DNA of 10,196 nucleotides, from assembly GCA_964648215.1 (NCBI GenBank), contig CAZYMF010000176.1, positions 1-10,196 on the forward strand. Reading direction: 5' to 3'. A program made the position numbers and the translations under genes. The notes below the pieces were generated by a model, which saw only the letters and a list, made by a program, of their open reading frames with translations, made no database searches and was not told where the DNA came from. Below are positions 1 to 5,853 of the stretch, one piece after another; positions within the stretch are counted from its first letter, which is position 1, and every line of letters starts with the position of its first letter. The stretch is from CAZYMF01 sp964648215 (GTDB taxonomy: Bacteria; Desulfobacterota; Binatia; HRBIN30; JACQVA1).

Positions 1-48
1 TCGCGCCGCGGCCTGATCAGCAAGCTGCAGCGTTATCGGCTGCGGTAG
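1..48 (+). CDS. possible 3' end of an upstream gene (partial)
   Basis: Frame 1 is open from the window edge to a TAG at 46-48, giving the tail SRRGLISKLQRYRLR. Most codons end in G or C, as in the real genes here, and the sequence is basic, as is common at protein C-termini. The frame is only 15 codons long and has no recognisable domain, so the product cannot be named. Frame 3 is also open here but continues as a shadow of the next gene, while frame 2 stops at once. This is a weak call resting on codon composition and the absence of any other feature at the edge. Confidence 0.3.
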   Translation, partial: SRRGLISKLQRYRLR

Positions 49-324
49 CGCCAATCGGAAGAAAACGCACCACGATCCCGGCGATCTTCTCGCTGCGGGC
101 GCGATGTCCACCGTGCCTCCGTGTTTCCGTATTTTCCCTGCGCTTCCGGTTGGAAGGCGAGTTGACTCATGCTAGCGAGGCCGTGAGATTCAGGCACGTG
201 GCAGTGGATGTCGCGCGGCATGCTCGGCGCTGCAGATCGGTGCGCGTCGGCCGCTGCGAGCGTGGCGGTCGCGTTGCGGCGCTGACGGCACGAACGAGCT
301 TCGTGGTGGGGGTACATAGGGGCG
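49..324. other. non-coding leader upstream of the DUF1566 gene
   Basis: I see no convincing gene in this stretch. The open frames crossing it run into the following gene out of frame and are arginine-rich or alanine-rich shadows. It presumably holds the promoter of the two-gene unit starting at 325, but no clear -35/-10 pair could be picked with confidence. It contains a short stretch at 113-127 that resembles one arm of the inverted repeat at 5637-5792. Confidence 0.5.
113..127. repeat. possible degenerate arm of the ACCACAGAGGCAC-type repeat
   Basis: Bases 113-127 read GTGCCTCCGTGTTTC. The right arm of the inverted repeat at 5776-5790 reads GTGCCTCTGTGGTTC, so 13 of 15 positions are identical in the same orientation. 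The flanks extend the resemblance weakly (tgtcca before, cgtatttt after). No opposing arm is visible nearby, so this would be a decayed half copy. Chance similarity is not excluded for so short a match. Confidence 0.3.
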
Positions 325-1374
325 ATGGCAGAGTCGGGAACGGAGAACCCAACGCGACCGCCGGCGGAGCCGGCGGCGCCTGCCAAATGCAAGGCGTGTA
401 GCAAGGATGCTTTGCCGCTGAGTCTCTTCTGCCAGGACCATCAGGAGAAGATCCTGGATGCCGGAAAGAAGACACGCTTCCGGCTCCGGCGCCTGGATGT
501 GATCCTGATCCTCATCCTGGCCGCCTTGCTGTGGGCGTACCCGAAGGTCCAGAAGCCGGTGTGGCAACCGGTGGGGAATGAAAATGCGCCGGGCGTGTGG
601 GCCACGTTGAAGGCTCTCTTCGGGCAACTCACCGGCCGAGAGGGCGCGCCGGCGGCGGCCCCCGGCTCAGGCGCTCGGCCGGCGCCACCGCGGCCGGATG
701 TGGCGGCGCCCGCTCTCGCCCCCGGCGTTGGGAAGGCGGCGGTGGCGCGCGCCGTTTGCGGCAATGGCGTCGTCGAGCCGGGCGAGCAGTGCGATGGCAA
801 GGCGCTGGCCGGAGCGAGCTGCACCAGCCTGGGCTTCGCCGGCGACTGCGGCGACGAACAAGGCTGCATCCATGCGGGCCTGACCTGCCTGAGCGACTGC
901 CGCTTCGACTACAGCGGCTGCACGGCGGAGAGCCAGGCGGCCGTGCAGCGCTTCGTCGACAACGGCAACGGCACCGCGACCGACCGGCTGACCGGCCTCA
1001 TGTGGGAGATCAAGTGTGCCGAGACCGACTGCCGGAAGCTTCACGACGTCGTCGCGAAGCTTCCCTGGCAAGCCGCCGCCACCGCGTGGGTGAGCTCTCT
1101 CAACGATGCGACGTTCGCCGGGCACGACGACTGGCGGCTGCCCACGTTGGAGGAGCTGCGAACGCTGCTGGCCGCGGTGCCGCCGTGCGCGGCGCCGCCG
1201 TGCCCTGTGGCGGCCTGGCCGCGCGATCGAACCGCGCCAGGCGGGTACTGGTCGTCGACCACCTTCTCCCTCGACCGCAAACGAGCCTGGGCCATTTCGT
1301 TCGGCGACGGCGAGGCCTACACGGCCGAGAAGGACGCTGCGCTCTACGTTCGCGCCGTGCGCAGCGGAGGGTAA
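325..1374 (+). CDS. membrane-anchored zinc-finger / Cys-rich / DUF1566 protein
   Basis: This 349-residue protein has four visible parts. Residues 22-39 carry C22-x2-C25-x10-C36-x2-H39, a likely small zinc-binding cluster. Residues 57-72 are one hydrophobic helix (IDVILILILAALLW-like core) after a basic stretch, which predicts a cytoplasmic N-terminus and an exported remainder. Residues 105-140 are a Pro/Ala-rich linker. Residues 145-199 contain CGNGVVEPGEQCDG and eight further cysteines, resembling the disulfide-rich modules common in myxobacterial and related surface proteins. Residues about 206-346 form a DUF1566 domain, recognised by TGLMWE, DDWRLPTLEELRTLL and GGYWSST. The function of DUF1566 is not established; it is often found in extracellular or surface proteins. 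ATG 325 is preceded by AGGGG at 318-322, rather close. The lipoprotein gene follows after two bases, so the two are probably co-transcribed. Confidence 0.85.
   Translation: MAESGTENPTRPPAEPAAPAKCKACSKDALPLSLFCQDHQEKILDAGKKTRFRLRRLDVILILILAALLWAYPKVQKPVWQPVGNENAPGVWATLKALFGQLTGREGAPAAAPGSGARPAPPRPDVAAPALAPGVGKAAVARAVCGNGVVEPGEQCDGKALAGASCTSLGFAGDCGDEQGCIHAGLTCLSDCRFDYSGCTAESQAAVQRFVDNGNGTATDRLTGLMWEIKCAETDCRKLHDVVAKLPWQAAATAWVSSLNDATFAGHDDWRLPTLEELRTLLAAVPPCAAPPCPVAAWPRDRTAPGGYWSSTTFSLDRKRAWAISFGDGEAYTAEKDAALYVRAVRSGG
1366..1371 (+). promoter_or_regulatory. ribosome binding site GGAGGG deciding a GTG start
   Basis: GGAGGG lies inside the last codons of the DUF1566 gene and five bases before GTG 1377. 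It fixes the lipoprotein start: the frame is open far upstream (from 597), but that upstream part is only an arginine-rich shadow of the previous gene. Starting at 1377 also gives a proper lipoprotein signal peptide. The arrangement suggests translational coupling. Confidence 0.75.
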
Positions 1375-1376
1375 TC

Positions 1377-2960
1377 GTGGCGTCGGCAGCGATCGCGGAA
1401 CGCGCGCGGCGCCGCGCATTCTCGTGGAGGCGGCTCGGGCTGGTGCCGTGTGTTCTCGGCACGCTGGCGCTGGCGGCGTGCGGCAAGCCCGCGGTGCACG
1501 GGAGCGTGCTGCCGAACGCAGCGGAGCGTTCCCGCTTGCTGGGGCGGCGCGTCGAGGTGCGACTGATCCGTGGCGAGCTGATCAAAGAGCTGTCGCATCT
1601 CGCGGCGCGGTATCGCCGCGACGCCGGGCCACGAGCGCTCGAACGGGCTCGCGCGTTGCTGTCGGCCGAAGACAGCGAGCGAGCCGACGCCTTGCAGCAC
1701 GCGCGGGCCGCGCTGGCATCCATGGATGGCAGCGCGGGCGGGACAGCCGCTCCCGCCGAAGGCGCCGACTCCCTGTCGCTGCGGAACTGCCCGGCCGCCA
1801 CCGAGGCGCAGCTGGCAATGGCCCGACAAGATTACGCGAAGCTGCTGGCGACCGTTGCTCCGCGAATCGCCGCGCTGGATGTGCAGGCCGATACTCCGGC
1901 CGGCGCGGTTCCCGCCCTGCGCGCGGCAATACAGGTCAAGACTGCCAACGAGCAGCGGCGATTGCGCGACGAGTATCTCCAGTCACAGCTGGTGCAGGAG
2001 AGCAGGACCGTCCTCGCCCCCGGGTTGGGGATGGACCGTCTGTGTTGGAGTGGAGAGAACAGGGGGGACGTCGGGCTTCGATTTCGCGGGGTGATCGTGT
2101 CGTTCAATGGCAAGTCACTGCCGGACGCTGTCGCCGGACAGATCTGGGGCTTGCCCCCACAGGACCAGCCGCTGCGAATTCCGAATGGTCAAACCGCCAA
2201 GGAAGATGTCCTCTTGCCCGGAGCGAAGTTCGAGGCGTGCTTCTATGGCCGCGGAGCCGAGCTGTCGCTCGACATTGCGAACTCCTACGGGTTGGCGGTT
2301 TCCAGCCCGACACGCGGGGGGAAATGGCGCGTACAGTGGCGGCACATCTCGCTCGTCGCCGTCTCTCCAGACGGTACGCAGTCGACGCAGGAAGAGGCGT
2401 TGTCGACTGTATTCGCCGGGCAACTGGAACGCTTCAAGGCCGGGCTGGAGGAGACGCGTCTGATCGAGGCCATCACCCGTTCCGCCGCCGCCCGCGCCGT
2501 CAAGCAGGCCGAGGCCAGGCTGCTCGCCTGTCATCGCGCGATCGAGGCGGAGGAGGCTTATCAGGAAGTGGAGCGAGCGCTTCACGCCATCGCCGAAGGG
2601 CACACCGAAGAGCTCGCCGTCCAGGCGCGTCTGCGCCCGGTCCTCCAGCGGGATCTGAGCGAACCCAAGAGCGTCGCCGACTGGGTCCGCAACTCCACCG
2701 CGCTGGTCGACCGCCGCACCATCGCCAGGCAGGAGCGCGAGCTGGGACAGACCTTCGAGTTCAGCGGGCTCGCCCCCGGAGACTACACCCTGCTCGCCGA
2801 GTCGAAGCCCGGTGGAAGCAGGCCCAAGCTCTGGGTGCTGCCGATCCAGGTCGAGGAGCCGGTCGAGCGCGACCTGGAGATGGCGACCGCACGCGACATG
2901 ACTCTCGCGAAGATGCTCGAAGACATCCTCCTGCAACCACAACGCGTCCCATCGTCGTAA
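1377..2960 (+). CDS. putative outer-membrane lipoprotein, unknown function
   Basis: Translated from GTG 1377 this is 527 residues. The N-terminus is a lipoprotein signal: a basic region (RARRR, WRR), a hydrophobic core, and the lipobox L-A-A-C with C35 as the acylated residue; G36 K37 follow, with no Asp at +2. Residues about 55-125 are predicted helical and Arg/Ala/Glu-rich. Residues about 220-340 look like a beta-rich domain (CWSGENRGDVGLRF, then GKWRVQWRHISLVAV). Residues about 355-450 are again helical and charged. The C-terminal region (about 460-510) has TFEFSGLAPGDYTLLAE, the signature of a carboxypeptidase-regulatory-like (prealbumin-type) beta-sandwich. I do not recognise the family as a whole. 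It follows the DUF1566 gene after two bases, so a shared envelope role is likely. The product may be surface-exposed or periplasmic depending on Lol sorting. Confidence 0.8.
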   Translation: MASAAIAERARRRAFSWRRLGLVPCVLGTLALAACGKPAVHGSVLPNAAERSRLLGRRVEVRLIRGELIKELSHLAARYRRDAGPRALERARALLSAEDSERADALQHARAALASMDGSAGGTAAPAEGADSLSLRNCPAATEAQLAMARQDYAKLLATVAPRIAALDVQADTPAGAVPALRAAIQVKTANEQRRLRDEYLQSQLVQESRTVLAPGLGMDRLCWSGENRGDVGLRFRGVIVSFNGKSLPDAVAGQIWGLPPQDQPLRIPNGQTAKEDVLLPGAKFEACFYGRGAELSLDIANSYGLAVSSPTRGGKWRVQWRHISLVAVSPDGTQSTQEEALSTVFAGQLERFKAGLEETRLIEAITRSAAARAVKQAEARLLACHRAIEAEEAYQEVERALHAIAEGHTEELAVQARLRPVLQRDLSEPKSVADWVRNSTALVDRRTIARQERELGQTFEFSGLAPGDYTLLAESKPGGSRPKLWVLPIQVEEPVERDLEMATARDMTLAKMLEDILLQPQRVPSS

Positions 2961-3321
2961 CGGTGCGCCCCAGGGCTAGCTCTAGGCGTGCGAAGAATGA
3001 GCGGGTGAAGGAGCGCATCGCCGGCGCCGGCCATGGATCGAGCCGGCAGCGGTCGCCAGAACTTGTCGACGTGTCACGGGCATCACGCTCACCTCCGGCC
3101 GAAGACGACGAGCACTCCGGTCTCACGTCACCGGGAGGAACGCAGGCACGATCGGAGCTCGAGGGCGACCGCGATGCTTGCGACCGGGCCTTTCGCCGGT
3201 TCCTCGGTATGGAGGACGGCGTGGACACCCGACTTGCCGCCGATCGAACCCCTGAAGAGCGAGGCGCAACCCGGACCAGCGGCCGATTGACGCGATCCCG
3301 AAGCGCGGTAACGGAGATCGC

Positions 3322-3374
3322 CGCGCATCCAATCCCTCGGCTTCGCAAAGCTGCGAAGGGAACCGATTGGCGCG
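3322..3374. repeat. long imperfect palindrome / hairpin upstream of the acyltransferase gene
   Basis: The core is a perfect 7-bp stem CTTCGCA (3341-3347) / TGCGAAG (3352-3358) around a four-base AAGC loop. After a 6x6 internal mismatch the arms pair again as CCAATC (3329-3334) / GATTGG (3365-3370), then CGCG (3322-3325) / CGCG (3371-3374) after a three-base bulge. It ends 73 bases before ATG 3448. There is no following T-run, so it is not a typical terminator. It could be an operator for a dimeric regulator or a structured 5' leader; the sequence alone does not decide. Confidence 0.5.
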
Positions 3375-3435
3375 ACCCTCCAGGGCCGATCAGCAAGGCG
3401 CAAGGCGTGGCCCGCCGTATGCAGGTTGCAACGCC

Positions 3436-3441
3436 AGGGGG
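3436..3441 (+). promoter_or_regulatory. ribosome binding site AGGGGG for the acyltransferase
   Basis: AGGGGG sits six bases before ATG 3448. It decides the start: the frame is open upstream to 3367, but the 27 residues that would be added are not like the family, whereas the family's N-terminal PTDALFW segment follows shortly after M1 from 3448. Confidence 0.75.
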
Positions 3442-3447
3442 TTTGCT

Positions 3448-4929
3448 ATGACCACCGGCGACTACCGTCACTATCCGCTGCAGCTCAACCAACGCATGCT
3501 GCCGACCGACGCGCTGTTCTGGTACATCGAGGAGGCAACGCCGGAACTGCGCCCACTGGTGGCGGCGGTGATGACCCTGGATCGGCGTCCGGACCACGAC
3601 CGCCTGCACGCCGCCGTCGAACGATGGGTGGCACGCATACCGCGGTTGCGCCAGCGCGTGGTGGAGGCACCGTGGCGTCTCGGCCTGCCGGAATGGGAAG
3701 ACGACCCGCACTTCGAGCTCGACTATCACGCCCGCGAGGTGATCCTCCCGGAGCCGGCAACCGAACGTCACCTGATGGACTTCGTCGGTGCCGTCTTCGC
3801 CACGCCGCTCGATCGCCTGCGGCCGCTGTGGGAAGCCTACTTGATCGAAGGGCTCGAAGGCGGCCGGGCGGCGTGCTTCTTCAAGATGCACCACTCCGTG
3901 ATGGACGGCGTGGGATCCGTGGCCCTGTTCGATGCTTTCACCCAGGCACACCGGGCCGAGCCGGTGCGTGTGCCGCGGCACCTCGCGCCGCGTCCCCCGA
4001 GCTCGCCAAGGCTGCGCGTAGCGCGACTGGTCCGCGACGCCGCCGCCAACGCCGTCGGCGGACTCGGGACGGCAGCGGCGGTGTCGATCCGCACCGCTCT
4101 CCGGCCGGGCGAGGCGATCGCCGATGTCGGGCGGGCCGCACGGGGGATCCGTGGCATGATCGCCGACCTCACCGCACCGAGTACCGTCGATCCGTTGGCC
4201 CGCGCGTCGACCGGCATCGGCCGCCGTGTCGACGCCATGCTGCTGTCGCTTCCGCAACTCCGTCGCATCAAGAACGTCTTGGATATCTCCTTGAACGATC
4301 TCGTTCTCACCGCGGTGTCGGGCGCCGTTGGTCGCTACTACGCGCACCGCAAGGTGCCCCTCGATGAGCTCCACTGCATGGTGCCGATGAGCTTGCGGGA
4401 GCGCGACGAACGCTCCGCCCTCGGCAATCGGGTGGGTGCGTTCAACGTCGCACTGCCGATTGGCGAGGCGGATCCGATGCAGCGCCTCGCCCTCATCCAA
4501 CGGCAAACGGGCGCCGCCAAGCGCGACCGTCGCGGAGCCGTCTGGCCGCTTCTGACCCGGGTGCTGGCATCCATGCCGGGCTTCGCCTATCGCCTGCTGG
4601 CACAGACGGTCACCGGCCGGGTCAACCTCATCTGCACAAACGTCCCCGGACCGCCGGCCCAACGCTATCTGGCCGGCGCGACGATTGATGCCATCTACCC
4701 CTTCGCACCGGTAGCGCTGGGCACCCCTGTGTCCATCGCGCTGATGTCCTACGGGGAGACCTACGGTGTCGGCATCGATACCGATCCCGCAGCAATTCCG
4801 GACCCCGAGCTGCTGGGCCGCTATCTGGCGGCGGCGGTCGACGAGATGGAAGATCTCGTCGTCCCGCATTCACGCTCAAAGGGAGCCAGGGCGGCGAAGC
4901 GGCTGCCCGTCAGGGCCGCCGCGCGATGA
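3448..4929 (+). CDS. wax ester synthase / diacylglycerol O-acyltransferase (WS/DGAT)
   Basis: A 493-residue acyl-CoA-dependent O-acyltransferase that would esterify acyl groups to long-chain alcohols or diacylglycerol, making wax esters or triacylglycerol for storage at the membrane/lipid-body surface. The catalytic HHxxxDG motif is intact (H148 H149 S V M D153 G154). Other family hallmarks are present: LPTDALFWYIE near the N-terminus, PLW at 126-128, NDLVL at 283-287, a segment with ALGNRVG, and CTNVPGPP at 396-403. Length fits the family's usual 450-500. The motif set is that of the bifunctional bacterial family, but sequence cannot say whether wax ester or TAG is the main product. The gene stands alone after a long leader, and 151 bases separate it from the next gene, a stretch with no recognisable feature. 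An acyl-CoA synthetase at 8582-10189 could supply its substrate. Confidence 0.93.
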   Translation: MTTGDYRHYPLQLNQRMLPTDALFWYIEEATPELRPLVAAVMTLDRRPDHDRLHAAVERWVARIPRLRQRVVEAPWRLGLPEWEDDPHFELDYHAREVILPEPATERHLMDFVGAVFATPLDRLRPLWEAYLIEGLEGGRAACFFKMHHSVMDGVGSVALFDAFTQAHRAEPVRVPRHLAPRPPSSPRLRVARLVRDAAANAVGGLGTAAAVSIRTALRPGEAIADVGRAARGIRGMIADLTAPSTVDPLARASTGIGRRVDAMLLSLPQLRRIKNVLDISLNDLVLTAVSGAVGRYYAHRKVPLDELHCMVPMSLRERDERSALGNRVGAFNVALPIGEADPMQRLALIQRQTGAAKRDRRGAVWPLLTRVLASMPGFAYRLLAQTVTGRVNLICTNVPGPPAQRYLAGATIDAIYPFAPVALGTPVSIALMSYGETYGVGIDTDPAAIPDPELLGRYLAAAVDEMEDLVVPHSRSKGARAAKRLPVRAAAR

Positions 4930-5080
4930 GCTCGAACGTCGGGGCAGAACGGCCGCAGCGGCGGGGTCGGACCAACCGCTCCAGGCCTCGGGGTCGACAA
5001 GCCTCGTTCGCAACGGCGGGCCGGCTGTGAGACCCAGCGCCGACCTTGCCGCGCGGGCGACGCCTGGTAGGATCGCGCGC

Positions 5081-5590
5081 ATGCGACTCGCCCCCCTCGC
5101 CGTCCCCGTCATCCTTCTGTGTGCCGCCACCGTCACCGCCGCCCCCCTGGGCGCGGGTATGCGCATGCCGGCGCTGGCGTTGAGCGATCAACACGATGCG
5201 CCAGGCTCGGTGGGCCCGAACACTCGCCTCGTCCTCTTCACCCGCGACATGGCCGCCACCAAGGTGGTGAACGAGGTGCTGGAAAAGGATCCGGCGGCGC
5301 TGACCGCGGCGCACGCCGTCGTCGTCTCCGACATCTCCGGCATGCCGAGCCTGATCACCAGGCTGTTCGCCCTGCCGAAGATGCGCAAGCGCCCCTACCG
5401 CATCCTGCTCGACCGGGACGGCAAGACGACGGCGGACTTTCCTTTCGTCAAGGGCAAGGTCACGGTCTTTCGTCTCCAGGCGCTCAACATCGAGAGCGTC
5501 GAGCACGTCGACTCGGCCGACGCGCTGCGCGCCCTCTTGCGACAAGCCGCGGAGCCGACCACCGCTGCCGCCGGTATGGACGGACCATGA
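5081..5590 (+). CDS. exported thioredoxin-fold protein lacking redox cysteines
   Basis: A 169-residue protein with a clear Sec signal peptide (MRLAPLAVPVILLCAATVTA, cleavage near residue 20-21), so the mature form is periplasmic or secreted. The mature part looks like a thioredoxin/AhpC-TSA-type fold: GMRMPALALSDQHD resembles the first strand and following loop of that superfamily, then TRLVLFTRDM stands where a CxxC active site would be. SDISGMPSLITRLFALPKMRKRPYRILLDRDGK is the most distinctive block and matches my memory of small uncharacterised proteobacterial proteins, sometimes named FAD/FMN-containing dehydrogenase without good reason. The only cysteine is in the signal peptide, so classical thiol redox chemistry is unlikely. 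The start at ATG 5081 is chosen for the signal peptide and TAGGA at 5068-5072; the frame is open upstream inside the acyltransferase gene but that part is a shadow. Its function is unknown. Confidence 0.78.
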   Translation: MRLAPLAVPVILLCAATVTAAPLGAGMRMPALALSDQHDAPGSVGPNTRLVLFTRDMAATKVVNEVLEKDPAALTAAHAVVVSDISGMPSLITRLFALPKMRKRPYRILLDRDGKTTADFPFVKGKVTVFRLQALNIESVEHVDSADALRALLRQAAEPTTAAAGMDGP

Positions 5591-5636
5591 ACGACATGAC
5601 CGCTTCTGCGTTGCCAATCCCAATCCGAAAAAAAGA

Positions 5637-5792
5637 ACTTCACCACAGAGGCACCGAGGGCACAGAGGGAAAGAGCACTGAGCGCTTCTGCATCGAGATA
5701 AGGAACACGATCCCGATAAGGTTGCCCATGAGCGCTGCACCCAACGATTTTCTGCGTCCGACCTCGGTGTGCTCTGTGCCTCTGTGGTTCAC
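5637..5792. repeat. inverted-repeat element with ACCACAGAGGCAC arms
   Basis: The left arm ACCACAGAGGCAC (5642-5654) is perfectly complementary to GTGCCTCTGTGGT (5776-5788), and pairing continues past one mismatch with GAG/CTC. Beyond that both arms carry related, shifted blocks (GGCACAGAGG on the left, CTCGGTGTG on the right). About 120 bases lie between the 13-base cores. Arms of this sequence are, from memory, a very common intergenic repeat in environmental bacterial genomes; read as protein they give artefacts such as NHRGTEHTE and SVPSVPLW. Here the element occupies most of the space between the thioredoxin-fold gene and the selenoprotein gene, and its base composition is less GC-rich than the surroundings. 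It has no transposase, so it would move, if at all, with proteins supplied from elsewhere. Confidence 0.75.
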
Positions 5793-5840
5793 TGTCTTGG
5801 TTTTGGGGCTGATTCCCTGTTCTCGGTTCTCCATTTTCTC

Positions 5841-5845
5841 GAGGT
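5841..5845 (+). promoter_or_regulatory. ribosome binding site GAGGT of the selenoprotein gene
   Basis: GAGGT ends eight bases before ATG 5854 and supports that start. It lies just downstream of the inverted-repeat element, so the promoter must be within or upstream of the element, or transcription comes from the thioredoxin-fold gene. Confidence 0.6.
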
Positions 5846-5853
5846 AACGTGAC

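Larger units (their letters stand above)
2961..3447. other. 487-base non-coding region
   Basis: No gene is supported here. A + strand frame from 3033 to 3290 (85 codons, MDRAGSGRQNLSTCHGHHAH...) has no domain, no good ribosome binding site and shadow-like composition. Long frames on both strands that cross the region belong to shadows of the neighbouring genes. No hairpin followed by a T-run marks the end of the lipoprotein gene. The notable content is the long imperfect palindrome at 3322-3374, and the ribosome binding site at 3436-3441 for the acyltransferase gene, whose promoter should also be here. Confidence 0.6.

Noticed and set aside
597..1376. A longer upstream start for the lipoprotein gene
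   Set aside because: The extra 260 residues are an Arg-rich shadow of the DUF1566 gene and would bury the lipobox signal peptide; GTG 1377 has a strong ribosome binding site.
3033..3290. An 85-residue + strand frame in the gap after the lipoprotein gene
   Set aside because: It has no domain, signal or convincing ribosome binding site, and low-complexity shadow-like composition.
1106..3451. A 781-residue + strand frame
   Set aside because: It overlaps the DUF1566 and lipoprotein genes out of frame, is extremely arginine-rich and continues through the non-coding gap; typical shadow in high-GC DNA.
2761..4869. A 702-residue frame on the minus strand
   Set aside because: It is antisense to the lipoprotein end, the non-coding gap and the WS/DGAT gene, which has all catalytic motifs. 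Its product has no recognisable domain and is a high-GC shadow.
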